A DNA stretch of 44,530 nucleotides, taken from contig NZ_JSWG01000005.1 of NCBI RefSeq assembly GCF_000797465.1, positions 1 to 44,530 on the forward strand, given 5' to 3'. Position numbers and translations under genes: made by a program. Under the pieces are notes generated by a model. The model worked only from the letters and a program-made list of their open reading frames with translations, did not search any database and was not told the origin of the DNA. This document shows positions 1 through 9,122 of the stretch, piece by piece (the stretch's first letter is position 1; each line of letters opens with the position of its first letter). Origin of the DNA: Psychroserpens jangbogonensis (lineage in GTDB: Bacteria > Bacteroidota > Bacteroidia > Flavobacteriales > Flavobacteriaceae).

Positions 1-1
1 T

Positions 2-586
2 TATGCGCCAAGTGAAGGTGGGATTTATAGTGTTATAGTAACGGATGCATTGACAGGTTGTACAAGTAGTGTTACAACAGAAGTTATAGAGAGTTCACCA
101 CCAACAATAGTGTTAGTAGATGTAACAACAGATGCCTTTTCAGAGTTGCATATTATAGTTGTTACAGTTACAGGATCTGGCGATTATGAGTATCGATTAG
201 ATGATGGAGCATGGCAGGATAGTAATACCTTTACAGATGTATCAGCAGGCGAGCATGATATAGATGTACGAGATAAGATAGGCTGTGGATTTGTGAGTGA
301 TAAGGTAACGGTAATGGATTACCCGAAGTTTTTCACACCAAATGGAGATAGTTATAATGACACATGGAACATTAAAGGTATTGCGGACCAACCAAGCGCA
401 AAAATTTATATATTTGACAGGTACGGAAAACTAATAAAACAGATAAGTCCCTCGAGTGAAGGTTGGAATGGTACCTATAATGGAAACCCAATGCCAACGA
501 GTGACTACTGGTTTGTAGTAGAGTACAATGAACCAAATACCGGAGAACGTAAAGAATTTAAAGCCCATTTCACCCTGAAAAGATAA
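2..586 (+). CDS. T9SS type B sorting domain protein, C-terminal fragment of a large adhesin
   Basis: The reading frame is open from base 2, so the true start lies to the left and only the last ~195 residues are present. A SprB-like repeat is visible (GSGDYEYRLDDGAW, then AGEHDIDVRDKIGCG). The C-terminal ~90 residues are a gliding-motility / T9SS type B sorting domain: FFTPNGDSYNDTWNI, YIFDRYGKLIKQI, GWNGTYNG and a final YWFVVEY...KAHFTLKR. Proteins with this ending are exported through the type IX system and held at the cell surface. The PorP/SprF gene starts 8 bases after the stop, the usual pairing for type B substrates. The substrate or ligand cannot be inferred. Confidence 0.93.
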   Translation, partial: YAPSEGGIYSVIVTDALTGCTSSVTTEVIESSPPTIVLVDVTTDAFSELHIIVVTVTGSGDYEYRLDDGAWQDSNTFTDVSAGEHDIDVRDKIGCGFVSDKVTVMDYPKFFTPNGDSYNDTWNIKGIADQPSAKIYIFDRYGKLIKQISPSSEGWNGTYNGNPMPTSDYWFVVEYNEPNTGERKEFKAHFTLKR

Positions 587-594
587 AATTAGAT

Positions 595-1602
595 ATGAAT
601 TTTAAGAAATATTGTTTAATAGCAAGTTTAGCCTTATTTACCCAAATTGGTACTGCTCAAGAAGGGTTACCGATTTATTCAGATTATTTAACTGATAACT
701 ATTATTTAATCCACCCGTCTATGGCTGGTGTTGCAAATTGTGCTAAAGTAAGATTAACAGCACGTCAACAATGGTTTGGACAAGAGGAAGCGCCTAATCT
801 ACAAACGCTTAGTATCAATGGTAGAATTGGAGATTCTCAGTCTGCAGTTGGTGCAATCTTTTACAATGATAAAAACGGATACCATTCTCAAACTGGTGGA
901 TATTTGACTTATGCGCATCATTTAATGTTTTCTCGTAATGAAATTGACTTGAATATGCTGTCGTTTGGTTTAAGTGCTGGTTTAATTCAATATAAACTTG
1001 ATGAAACAGAGTTTTTGGCAGATGGTTTCGATCCAATTATTGCTGGTGTAGAACAAAGTGCAACTAATTTTAATGTTGATTTTGGATTTTCATACCATTT
1101 AATAAACTTCTATGCTCATGCTACAGTTAAAAATGTACTGAACAATGAAGGAATTAATTTTAATGAACAGGGTTTGACTTATGACAACTTAAGAACATAT
1201 TTGATATCTGCCGGAAATACATTTAGCAAATACAATAGTCCTTGGAGTTATGAGCCATCAGTGATGTATATGTACAGAGATGCGACTGAAGAGTCTTCAA
1301 TTGACGTAAATGCAAAAGTTTATAGAGAAATGGATTTCGGAAAAATTTGGGGAGGAATATCTTATAGAAGAAGTTTTGACGGAGCTGAATTTCAAGAAGG
1401 ATCGGGAGTTAGTAGTCAGAAACTACAATACTTCACACCTTTCTTTGGTGTAGATTATAATAATTTTGTATTTGCTTATACCTATTCTTATCAAGCAAAT
1501 TCTGTAGTATTTAATAATGGAGGTTTTCACCAAATAACACTGGGTTATAACTTTAATTGTAGAAGAGAAAAGTATGAGTGTAATTGCCCTGCAATTAACT
1601 AA
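595..1602 (+). CDS. PorP/SprF family type IX secretion outer membrane protein
   Basis: This 335-residue protein starts with a signal peptide (ending near TQIGTAQ). The mature part opens with the family hallmark LPIYSDYLTDNYYLIHPSMAG followed by RLTARQQWFG. The rest is alternating beta strands of an outer membrane barrel, ending in LGYNF and a Cys-rich tail. Length fits the PorP/SprF family (about 300-340 residues). SprF is needed for surface delivery of the adhesin SprB; each type B substrate tends to have its own neighbouring SprF-like protein, so this one probably serves the gene just upstream, in the same operon. A strong hairpin terminator follows. Confidence 0.93.
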   Translation: MNFKKYCLIASLALFTQIGTAQEGLPIYSDYLTDNYYLIHPSMAGVANCAKVRLTARQQWFGQEEAPNLQTLSINGRIGDSQSAVGAIFYNDKNGYHSQTGGYLTYAHHLMFSRNEIDLNMLSFGLSAGLIQYKLDETEFLADGFDPIIAGVEQSATNFNVDFGFSYHLINFYAHATVKNVLNNEGINFNEQGLTYDNLRTYLISAGNTFSKYNSPWSYEPSVMYMYRDATEESSIDVNAKVYREMDFGKIWGGISYRRSFDGAEFQEGSGVSSQKLQYFTPFFGVDYNNFVFAYTYSYQANSVVFNNGGFHQITLGYNFNCRREKYECNCPAIN

Positions 1603-1620
1603 TTCCAAACATATATAAAT

Positions 1621-1650
1621 AAAAAGTCTCGAAATTTTCGAGACTTTTTG
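1621..1650. terminator. Bidirectional hairpin terminator
   Basis: A 13-bp perfect stem (1621-1633 with 1637-1649) has a 3-base loop and is flanked by A5 on the left and T5 on the right. It closes the PorP/SprF operon and can also serve the convergent VWA gene on the minus strand. Confidence 0.85.
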
Positions 1651-1754
1651 CGTTAGTGATGGAAGCTTTGTTGAAGCTCTCCAAAGTTTTATTAAATTTG
1701 GAAGCGACTGCTGAGAGCACGACCAAGGAATTACCTTGGAAACGCTCAAAACTA

Positions 1755-2909
1755 TTACCATTTATATTTCTTTTCTTTAGCTTGTGTTTTTATTGCACGT
1801 ATCATAGCGTTTTCTAACTTGTTTTCATCATCTTTTTGTTGTTCTGTTATGAACTTACGCCTTTTTTCGTTTAAGGTCTGTATGTCGCCTTGAATAGATT
1901 CTCTTGCTTCACGTTTTTTAGCTAAATACGTCTTAATTTCAGATTTGCTTTTACCTTTTAATTCTTTAGGTAAATCATCTTCCTTAAGTTCTTCATAGTT
2001 GAAATCTTTTTCCTTTTCAGCGTCGACTAAATCCCAATTTGAGTTTTGATATAAATGAGAACTTTTACTTACCGTTCTACTCACTGCATTTGCACTGCTA
2101 TAACCCATTGCATTAGTGTCCTCTTGTACTTGTTGCATTATTCTTACTTCTCCAACATAACCATAGGCAACATATGTTTTGTTTAGTTTTTGATTTAGTT
2201 TTAGAATTTGATCATCATAAGGTGTTGCGACGTAAGTAGTAGCTTTATTTTGGTTAATGGCCATATAGTCACCATGCGCCAAATCTGCACCATCTTTCCA
2301 ATAGGATGAAATACCCTGATTATAATCTCCGCAAAAAATGGTGTTTATTGTTACATCGTTTTTATGAGCATGCTTTGCAGCTTCTTTATAACTCACATGA
2401 CCTTGAGTGAATGGTTCATTGCCTGCTATAAATATTAATTTTAAATCATCTTGGTTTTTACCCCAATTTAATTGATTTAAAGATGTTTCTATGACTTGAC
2501 CGCAATACTCATTTCCTCCGTTTGTAGTTAACGAAAATAGTTGTTTTGAAATTTCATCTAAATCACCACTAAAAGCTAATACTTGACGAATATAACCTTC
2601 TCTTCCGTTTAGGTTATCATTTCCATATTCGTACAGAGCAATCTCTAAATTTGGTTTTTCATCACCACATTTTGCATAAGATAATTCATTAACAATGTCC
2701 CAAAGTTGTGATTTAGCTTGATCTATTAGTCCATCCATACTATTACTAGTATCTAACAAAAGCGCAACTTTTATAAACTGATTATTTGCTTCATGAATTA
2801 CTGTTTCCACTAAAGCGACTTTGGTTTTGTCTGATTTGTTGTTGGCGTTACAGGATAGACAAGTAATCATAAAGACGCTTAATACTATCGATTTAAAAAA
2901 TGTTTTCAT
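1755..2909 (-). CDS. VWA domain lipoprotein
   Basis: This 384-residue protein starts with a lipoprotein signal (lipobox ending near Cys20, TCLSCN). A von Willebrand factor A domain follows, with its MIDAS metal site visible as DTSNSMDG at about residues 53-60. Two more VWA-typical strands are seen (LEIALYEYGN; LKLIFIAGNEPFTQG). The last ~90 residues are Lys/Glu-rich and likely alpha-helical or coiled coil. It is probably anchored to a membrane on the periplasmic or outer face and binds a protein through the divalent metal. It stands alone, convergent with the PorP/SprF gene. The partner is unknown. Confidence 0.85.
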   Translation of the reverse strand: MKTFFKSIVLSVFMITCLSCNANNKSDKTKVALVETVIHEANNQFIKVALLLDTSNSMDGLIDQAKSQLWDIVNELSYAKCGDEKPNLEIALYEYGNDNLNGREGYIRQVLAFSGDLDEISKQLFSLTTNGGNEYCGQVIETSLNQLNWGKNQDDLKLIFIAGNEPFTQGHVSYKEAAKHAHKNDVTINTIFCGDYNQGISSYWKDGADLAHGDYMAINQNKATTYVATPYDDQILKLNQKLNKTYVAYGYVGEVRIMQQVQEDTNAMGYSSANAVSRTVSKSSHLYQNSNWDLVDAEKEKDFNYEELKEDDLPKELKGKSKSEIKTYLAKKREARESIQGDIQTLNEKRRKFITEQQKDDENKLENAMIRAIKTQAKEKKYKW

Positions 2910-3118
2910 TATGTATGTTTTAAGATTGATGGGATAAAATTATGAGCATCTTTCTTTAATAAAAAACGATAATGAGTAAAGCCAGTTCTTAAGTGAGTAA
3001 GGATGGTTTTTAAATGAGGGAAGCCTTCCTTTTTAACTGTTTTAAGTCCTATTTTGGCTTTTTTCAATTTTATTTAATGAATTAAAGTGTGTAAGTTTAT
3101 TCTGTTGAAATTTATCAA

Positions 3119-5257
3119 ATGAAAGAAATCTTAAAATACAGTCTTATTTTCTTATTGTGTATGCCTGTTTATAATTTGGCTGCGCAACAAGAAGGGCCCT
3201 TATTACATATTAGAGGATCGGTACGTGAGAGTGATACTTATGAGCCAATTTCAAAAGTTAATATTGAGATTAATGGAGGCGCTTACACAATTACCGATTG
3301 GCAAGGGCGATTTACAATAAAGGCCAAAAAAGGAGATGAACTTATTGTAAGACATAAAGATTTTGAAACCGTTTACTATACTATTACTAATGAAGATCGT
3401 ATTACCATAGAAGTTGAACCTGTAGTTAGTAAAAATATAAACTCCAAATTTAGACGTGACATTAAGGGTTTTAATTCTTTAATTGATTCCGTTGCAGTAC
3501 ATAAGAAAAAAGATGTTGCTAAGAGTATAAAATTTGTTGGTGAAGCCTTGACTCATAGTAATTCTGTAACTCAAAATGCAGAAGCATATCAGATTTTAGC
3601 TGAAGTATATATGTTTTGGAAACAGTATGATCTTGCAGTTAATAATTATAGGATTAGTCTTCAAAATGTAGAAACTAATGATTCTAAGTTGGGATTAGCT
3701 AAAGCGTATGAGCTTAATAAAAATTATCAAGAAAGCATTGATACGTATAATGCTATTAATAAAAAGGAACTTGGGAATTACCAACTAGTGACGCTATATG
3801 AAGGTTTAGGTGATACTTATTTCAGTATTAGAAAATATGATAAATCCCTTAATGCTTATCAAAAAGGACTTACAGTAGCCAGGGATCATTTGATTTCACC
3901 CAAAGTAGTTGATCTAAATTCAAAAATAGCACAGACTTATAATGCCGACGGAAAGGTTGAGGAAGCAGAAGGGTACTTTGATAACTCGATGGATCTTGCA
4001 AAAAAGGAAACTAAAAAACGTGCTCTTGAAGAAAAGGTTACAGTGGCCGATTTTCAAAATACAAATCGCAATTACGATAAAGAAATAGAGTTAAGAAAAC
4101 AAATTGTTGAAGATGTTGAAGCTGTAGAAAAAGATTCAATTATTGATAATGAAAGCGCTTTAACCCTTCAAAAACAAAACTATAAAATTGGGAATGCTTA
4201 TGCATTACAAAAGGATTATATAAATGCTATTCCTTACCTGGAAAGAAGTATTGAAGAAGCTGATGTTAAGGAAGATTTGATTGTTAAAAAAGATGCCACT
4301 AAGAAGCTTTCCGATGTTTATGTAGATGCAGGAAACTATCAAAAGGCTCTTGAGACTTTTACGGCTTATACCCAAGTTGTAGACGAGTTGTATGTTAAAA
4401 GAGAGCAAGAACTTTCACAAGCTGACCGATTAAGACGAAATATTAGTGAGCAACAAAATCGAATCACCAGCCTTGAAAGTGATAGAGAGCTAAACGAAAG
4501 CCTTGTAGAATCACGTAATAAAAACCAACAAATCGTTATTTATGCTTTAATAGCTGGTATGTTGCTGCTAACCATTATGGCTTTTGTAATGTATAAGTAT
4601 ATAAAACAACAGCGATTAGCGAATAATTTACTGGCTTTAAAGTCGTTAAGAAGTCAGATGAATCCGCATTTTATTTTTAATGCACTTAATTCTGTCAATA
4701 GTTTTATTGCTAGTAATGACGAGCGTACTGCCAATAAATACCTTTCTGATTTTTCACATTTGATGCGATCGGTTTTAGAGAATAGTGAAGAGGATTTTAT
4801 CCCTTTACAGAAAGAAATTGAATTACTCGATTTGTATACTAAATTAGAGCATTTTAGATTTAAAGACAAGTTTGATTATAGTATAATTGTTGATGATGCT
4901 GTTGATGTTTCTGAATATCAAATTCCACCAATGCTATTGCAACCTTATATTGAAAATGCGGTATGGCATGGATTGCGTTATAAAACTGAAAAAGGACATT
5001 TATATATTTCTATCGATAAAAAAAGCAGTAATGAAATAACGATAAGTGTTTCTGATGATGGGATTGGAAGAGAACGTTCTAAAACTTTAAAAACAGAGAA
5101 TCAGAAAAAACAAAACTCAAAAGGAATGGGTAATATCAAAAAACGTGTGGCCATATTAAACGAAATGTATAAAGACAAGGTAGACGTATTCATTGATGAT
5201 TATCAAGATGAAGAAGATGCAGGAACCAAAGTCGTAGTTACCTTAAAAAAAGATTAA
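3119..5257 (+). CDS. TPR-containing sensor histidine kinase, LytS/YehU (His_kinase) type
   Basis: In order, this 712-residue protein has a signal peptide (to about residue 23), a carboxypeptidase-regulatory-like beta domain (LLHIRGSV...ISKVNIEI, about 28-95), several TPR-like helical repeats (about 130-420), a coiled coil, and one membrane helix (IVIYALIAGMLLLTIMAFVM, about 471-491). A cytoplasmic His_kinase domain follows, with the phosphoacceptor motif RSQMNPHFIFNALNSVNSF. The ATPase part shows the N box (YIENAVWHGL) and G boxes (SDDGIGRE, KGMGNIKKR). The stop codon directly abuts the start of the LytTR regulator, so the two are one operon and almost surely a two-component pair. The signal sensed by the TPR region is unknown. 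Confidence 0.93.
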   Translation: MKEILKYSLIFLLCMPVYNLAAQQEGPLLHIRGSVRESDTYEPISKVNIEINGGAYTITDWQGRFTIKAKKGDELIVRHKDFETVYYTITNEDRITIEVEPVVSKNINSKFRRDIKGFNSLIDSVAVHKKKDVAKSIKFVGEALTHSNSVTQNAEAYQILAEVYMFWKQYDLAVNNYRISLQNVETNDSKLGLAKAYELNKNYQESIDTYNAINKKELGNYQLVTLYEGLGDTYFSIRKYDKSLNAYQKGLTVARDHLISPKVVDLNSKIAQTYNADGKVEEAEGYFDNSMDLAKKETKKRALEEKVTVADFQNTNRNYDKEIELRKQIVEDVEAVEKDSIIDNESALTLQKQNYKIGNAYALQKDYINAIPYLERSIEEADVKEDLIVKKDATKKLSDVYVDAGNYQKALETFTAYTQVVDELYVKREQELSQADRLRRNISEQQNRITSLESDRELNESLVESRNKNQQIVIYALIAGMLLLTIMAFVMYKYIKQQRLANNLLALKSLRSQMNPHFIFNALNSVNSFIASNDERTANKYLSDFSHLMRSVLENSEEDFIPLQKEIELLDLYTKLEHFRFKDKFDYSIIVDDAVDVSEYQIPPMLLQPYIENAVWHGLRYKTEKGHLYISIDKKSSNEITISVSDDGIGRERSKTLKTENQKKQNSKGMGNIKKRVAILNEMYKDKVDVFIDDYQDEEDAGTKVVVTLKKD

Positions 5258-5992
5258 ATGAATTTGAAATCCATAATTGTAGAAGACGAAGAAACGAGTA
5301 GAGAGATTTTAAAAAATTATCTCAATAAGTACTGTCCAAATGTTGAAGTTTTAGGTGAAGCTGAAAATGTTGATGAAGCTTTAATTCTTATTAGAAATCA
5401 TGATTTGGATTTGGTGTTTCTTGATGTAGAAATGCCCTACGGAAATGCTTTTGACTTATTGGATAAAGTAGGAGATGTAGATTTTGAAACCATTTTTGTT
5501 ACGGCTTATAATCACTATGCAATTGAAGCTTTAAACGCACATGCATCGTATTATTTAATGAAGCCAATCTCAATTGATGAGTTAATAAAATCTGTTGATT
5601 ATGTTTCTGAAATTAAAATGAAGGAAGACGCACTACAAAATCAAGTTTTGGTGCCTAAGACCAATAGTGTCAACGGGAAAATAACCATTCCGCAACAAAA
5701 TGGATTTGAAGTTATAGAAACTGCAGATATTATGTATTGCAAAGCTGATGATAACTATACCGAAATTCACTTAAATAACAACAAGAAGAAACTTGTGAGT
5801 AAAACCTTGAAATATTTTGAGGAAGCCCTCAGTGGAAGTAATTTTGCAAGGGTTCATAAAAGTTATTTAGTAAATGTAAATGAAGTGACTAAATATCTAA
5901 AAGGAAAAGGAGGAAGCGTGGTTTTAAGTAATGGAAAACAGATTATAGTGTCTGCCTCTAAAAAAGCCGATTTATTATCTTATTTTAAATAA
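5258..5992 (+). CDS. LytTR family response regulator
   Basis: This 244-residue regulator has a receiver domain in residues 1-~120: acidic pocket VEDEE, phosphoacceptor Asp56 in LVFLDVEMP, Thr in FVTAY and the switch Lys in MKP. The C-terminal LytTR DNA-binding domain spans about 140-244 (IMYCKADDNYTEIHL, FARVHKSYLVNVNEV). It starts on the base after the kinase stop, so it is translationally coupled to its cognate kinase. The regulon is not evident; the next gene, 7 bases downstream, is a housekeeping hexapeptide protein and may simply be co-transcribed. Confidence 0.94.
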   Translation: MNLKSIIVEDEETSREILKNYLNKYCPNVEVLGEAENVDEALILIRNHDLDLVFLDVEMPYGNAFDLLDKVGDVDFETIFVTAYNHYAIEALNAHASYYLMKPISIDELIKSVDYVSEIKMKEDALQNQVLVPKTNSVNGKITIPQQNGFEVIETADIMYCKADDNYTEIHLNNNKKKLVSKTLKYFEEALSGSNFARVHKSYLVNVNEVTKYLKGKGGSVVLSNGKQIIVSASKKADLLSYFK

Positions 5993-5999
5993 ACATATT

Positions 6000-6512
6000 A
6001 TGCCAATCATAAAACCAGTAAAAGGAATCCATCCTAAAATACCAGACGACTGTTACATTGCTGAAAACGCAACTATAGTTGGAGAGGTAATAATGGGAAA
6101 TGAATGTAGTGTTTGGTTTAATGCTGTCATTCGCGGTGATGTGCATTTCATAAAAATGGGTAACAAAGTGAATGTTCAAGATGGCGCAATCATACATGCT
6201 ACGTATCAGAAATCGCCAACTACAATAGGTAATAATGTGTCTATTGGTCACAATGCCATCGTACATGGTTGCACTATTCATGATAATGTTCTCATTGGAA
6301 TGGGAAGTATTATTATGGATGATTGTGTTGTAGAAAGCAATTGTATTATTGCAGCAGGAGCTGTTGTTACTGCCAATACAAGAGTAGAATCAGGAAGTAT
6401 TTATGCTGGTGTTCCTGCAAAAAAAATAAAAGATATTAGCCAAGAATTAATCTCTGGTGAAATTGATAGAATTGCAGACAATTATGTGACGTATTCGAGT
6501 TGGTTTAAGTAG
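6000..6512 (+). CDS. Gamma carbonic anhydrase-like hexapeptide-repeat protein (YrdA/PaaY family)
   Basis: The 170-residue sequence is a left-handed beta helix of hexapeptide repeats (for example TIGNNVSIGHNAIVHGCTI). The His ligands of the gamma-CA site appear in ATYQ-preceding AIIHA and in GHNAIVHG. The C-terminus (GVPAKKIKDIS) is typical of the YrdA/CaiE/PaaY group. Members form trimers that bind a metal at subunit interfaces; true carbonic anhydrase activity varies, so the reaction is left open. It follows the LytTR gene by 7 bases and is convergent with murI, with 1 base between the stops. Confidence 0.9.
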   Translation: MPIIKPVKGIHPKIPDDCYIAENATIVGEVIMGNECSVWFNAVIRGDVHFIKMGNKVNVQDGAIIHATYQKSPTTIGNNVSIGHNAIVHGCTIHDNVLIGMGSIIMDDCVVESNCIIAAGAVVTANTRVESGSIYAGVPAKKIKDISQELISGEIDRIADNYVTYSSWFK

Positions 6513-6513
6513 A

Positions 6514-7293
6514 TTAAAAATCTAATAATTCTACTTTAAACTTACCATCAAGAATGTCATTTAAAACAATGGTATTTGTATTTGTGTAAAACAAATTTTC
6601 AGGTGTTTTACTTATAGAATTCTCAAGCTGGTTTTGATCAAGGATCTCCTTGATTTGTTTAGCAACTGCTAATCCAGAATCGATTATTTTAACATGTTTA
6701 GGAAGGATATCTAGTAGCAAAGGCATTAGGTATGAATAGTGTGTACAACCTAGCACCAAGTAATCAATATTAGCGTTAATCATAGGTTGTAGATACTCAA
6801 TCAGTAATGCTTTCATTTCATTGGATGACACTTTTCCTTCTTCAATTAAAGTAACAATACCTTCTCCAATTTGTTCTATAACTTCAATCCCATTACTATA
6901 TAAATCAGTTGTTTTATGAAACAAATCACTCGCAAGCGTGCCTTTTGTAGCTAAAATTCCAATAGTTTTGGTTTGTGTGTTGAGAGCTGCAGGTTTTATT
7001 GCAGGTTCAATACCAATAAATGGTACATCGTATGTTGAGCGTAAATATGAGATAGCGTTTGTGGTCGCGGTATTACAAGCCACAACAATCAGTTTGCAAT
7101 TTTTTGATAAAAGATATTCTGTATTTTTTATGCTAAGGGCAAGGATCTCTTGTTTGCTCTTATTACCATAAGGAGCATGTTTACTATCGGCAAGGTATAT
7201 TGAATTTTCATTTGGTAAAAACGCATGAATTTCTTTAAAAATTGATGTGCCACCAATACCGGAGTCAAATATGCCAATAGGTTGTGTATTCAT
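6514..7293 (-). CDS. murI: Glutamate racemase
   Basis: Interconverts L- and D-glutamate, supplying D-Glu for peptidoglycan. The 259-residue sequence shows the expected motifs: IGIFDSGIGG at the N-terminus, the first catalytic Cys in VVACNTATT, and the second in LVLGCTHYSYL. Length matches the family. It lies downstream of the OmpH/Skp genes but is separated from them by a strong hairpin, so it probably depends partly on its own promoter or on read-through. It is the last gene of the minus-strand envelope block. Confidence 0.97.
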   Translation of the reverse strand: MNTQPIGIFDSGIGGTSIFKEIHAFLPNENSIYLADSKHAPYGNKSKQEILALSIKNTEYLLSKNCKLIVVACNTATTNAISYLRSTYDVPFIGIEPAIKPAALNTQTKTIGILATKGTLASDLFHKTTDLYSNGIEVIEQIGEGIVTLIEEGKVSSNEMKALLIEYLQPMINANIDYLVLGCTHYSYLMPLLLDILPKHVKIIDSGLAVAKQIKEILDQNQLENSISKTPENLFYTNTNTIVLNDILDGKFKVELLDF

Positions 7294-7306
7294 TTGTTTT
7301 ACAAAA

Positions 7307-7340
7307 ATAGAAAAGCCACTTCGTAAAGTGGCTTTTCTAT
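7307..7340 (-). terminator. Hairpin terminator after the skp genes
   Basis: A 15-bp stem (7307-7321 with 7326-7340) has a CGTA loop and A/T-rich arms. It sits between the last OmpH gene and murI on the minus strand, so it should end or attenuate the bamA-skp transcript before murI. Confidence 0.75.
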
Positions 7341-7363
7341 TAATTTATTTTTAGTGTAGTGAT

Positions 7364-7873
7364 TTAGAATCCTAATTCTGTCTTCACATCTGCTAATAAA
7401 TCTTTACCATCAGCAACTAGAACACCACTTCCTTGAGTAGAATCTAATACATACTGGAAACCTTGAGCTTTAGAAACTTTATCAATAGCCGCTTTTGCTT
7501 TTTCAAAAATAGGCTTTAATAAATCAGCTTCTTTTTTCTGTAAGTCTTGTTGAGCTTGACCTTGATACTGACGAATACTTTGTTCCATAGTTTGAACTTC
7601 TTGAGCTCTTGCCGTGTTTTCTTCTTCAGTTTTAGTATCTACTTCAGCTTGATATTGTTTTACTTTATTTTGAAGTTCTGTAGCCATCGTTTTGATTTCA
7701 GCTTCATAGGTCTTTGTTAACCTTTCAATCTCAGCCTGTGCAGTTTTCATCTCTGGCATAGCTTCAACCAACTGCGTTGTGTTAATATGTGCAATTTTAG
7801 TTTGTGCCGTTGTAAAGCTTGTTGCTCCAACAAAAAGTAAGCTTGCAAATAAAAGGGTTCTAAATTGTTTCAT
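7364..7873 (-). CDS. OmpH/Skp family periplasmic chaperone
   Basis: This 169-residue protein has a signal peptide (ending near FTTAQ), the short N-terminal strand IAHINTTQLVEAMPEM, a long charged coiled-coil hairpin (about 40-125) and a C-terminal part (FQYVLDSTQGSGVLVADG) that folds back to the body. Skp trimers hold unfolded outer membrane proteins during transit to BamA. It lies directly after another Skp homologue and bamA, which supports this role. It is of normal length for the family. Confidence 0.93.
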   Translation of the reverse strand: MKQFRTLLFASLLFVGATSFTTAQTKIAHINTTQLVEAMPEMKTAQAEIERLTKTYEAEIKTMATELQNKVKQYQAEVDTKTEEENTARAQEVQTMEQSIRQYQGQAQQDLQKKEADLLKPIFEKAKAAIDKVSKAQGFQYVLDSTQGSGVLVADGKDLLADVKTELGF

Positions 7874-7906
7874 TTTAAAATTTGTTACGTGTTATAATTA
7901 TTGTTT

Positions 7907-8956
7907 TTAGTTATTGTCATTAGGGATAGAGTCATTGCTTTTTTTCTGAGCTTCTCGTTCTTCTTTTGCCTTTTTTCTGTCCTCTAATATTTTCTTTCTT
8001 TTTTCATCGAGAGCTTTTTGTCTTGCTTCTCTATCTTTTAATTTTTGCTGTTTCTTTTCTTCAGCTATTTGTGCTGGTGTTTTTTCAGCAGTATCACCAG
8101 CCTTTTTTGCTTCGGACTTAGTTTCAGTCTTTTCTACCGTAGTGGTATCTTTAGTGCCAGCTCTTTTAGCTCCATTTACACTGTCACGTTCTGCTTTCGC
8201 TTCAGCTCTATCATCAAGTATTTTTTGACGACGGTCTGCAGCTGCATTTTTTAATGAATCTCTTCTTTTTAGCTGATCTTCCTGTCGTTTTGCAATTGCT
8301 GCTTCACGTTCAGATTTTTTATCTTCTAAAACTTTTTGACGTTCATCAAGTTCTTTATTAATCACTGGAACCACATCTTCTTCACCAGCTTTTTTACGTT
8401 CAGAACGAGACTTAGCCTGTGTTCGTTTAGAAGATCTTGTGATACTTCTAATAATTAATTCGCTTATATCAAAACGCTCTGCTGAGTATAACATCACAAC
8501 GTCTGCTGATTTGTCGAATATGAAATCATATTTTTTGTTACCTGCAATTTCTTGAACTGCAGCAAAAATTTGATCTTGAATAGGTTGAATCAACTGTTTC
8601 TTCTGAATCATTAAATCACCACTAGGACCAAAACGTTTTTGTTGATAATCTAAAATATCTGCTTCTTCATAAGAAATATCTTCTAAGCGCTCATCATACA
8701 ATTCCTTAGTTAAAAGAACACTTTCATTTTCTAGCTGATTTTTCTTTTGTTCAACAGAGCTTAAACGTTGTTCAATTTCTGTTTTCCATTGCTGAACTTT
8801 TTGTTCTAATTGTGTTGTCGCTTGTTGATATTCAGGTATATTCTGTAAAATATATTCGGTATCAATATAACCTATTCTAACACCACGTTGTTGTGCATTG
8901 GAAACAAAGCTCGTTAGACCTATAACTGCCACTAAAAAAAGAACTTTATACTTCAT
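7907..8956 (-). CDS. OmpH/Skp family protein with long charged C-terminal extension
   Basis: The first ~190 residues are a Skp/OmpH domain: signal peptide, RIGYIDTEYILQNIPEY, a coiled-coil arm, and YDFIFDKSADVVMLY. The remaining ~155 residues are an extension of repeated Lys/Arg/Glu/Ala-rich segments (DERQKVLEDKKSEREAA, KKQQKLKDREARQKAL), predicted helical or disordered, ending SNDSIPNDNN. A plain Skp is about 160-170 residues, so this protein is about twice the usual length. Its place between bamA and a normal skp points to outer membrane protein assembly; the extension's role is unknown. Confidence 0.9.
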   Translation of the reverse strand: MKYKVLFLVAVIGLTSFVSNAQQRGVRIGYIDTEYILQNIPEYQQATTQLEQKVQQWKTEIEQRLSSVEQKKNQLENESVLLTKELYDERLEDISYEEADILDYQQKRFGPSGDLMIQKKQLIQPIQDQIFAAVQEIAGNKKYDFIFDKSADVVMLYSAERFDISELIIRSITRSSKRTQAKSRSERKKAGEEDVVPVINKELDERQKVLEDKKSEREAAIAKRQEDQLKRRDSLKNAAADRRQKILDDRAEAKAERDSVNGAKRAGTKDTTTVEKTETKSEAKKAGDTAEKTPAQIAEEKKQQKLKDREARQKALDEKRKKILEDRKKAKEEREAQKKSNDSIPNDNN

Positions 8957-9122
8957 CTGTTTTATTTTATGATTTACTAATATTTTCTATTAATATTAAA
9001 ATGACAGATAAATATAACGATTCCATCATTGTTTTGCTTTTCAAATAAACGAAATATATTCTGAAAAATTTTAACACATTCATTAAATCGTCATATTGCT
9101 TATAGAAAATATCGTGCCAAAA

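Noticed and set aside
1423-1761. 112-codon minus-strand open frame
   Set aside because: Antisense to the end of the PorP/SprF gene and through the terminator; no supporting features.
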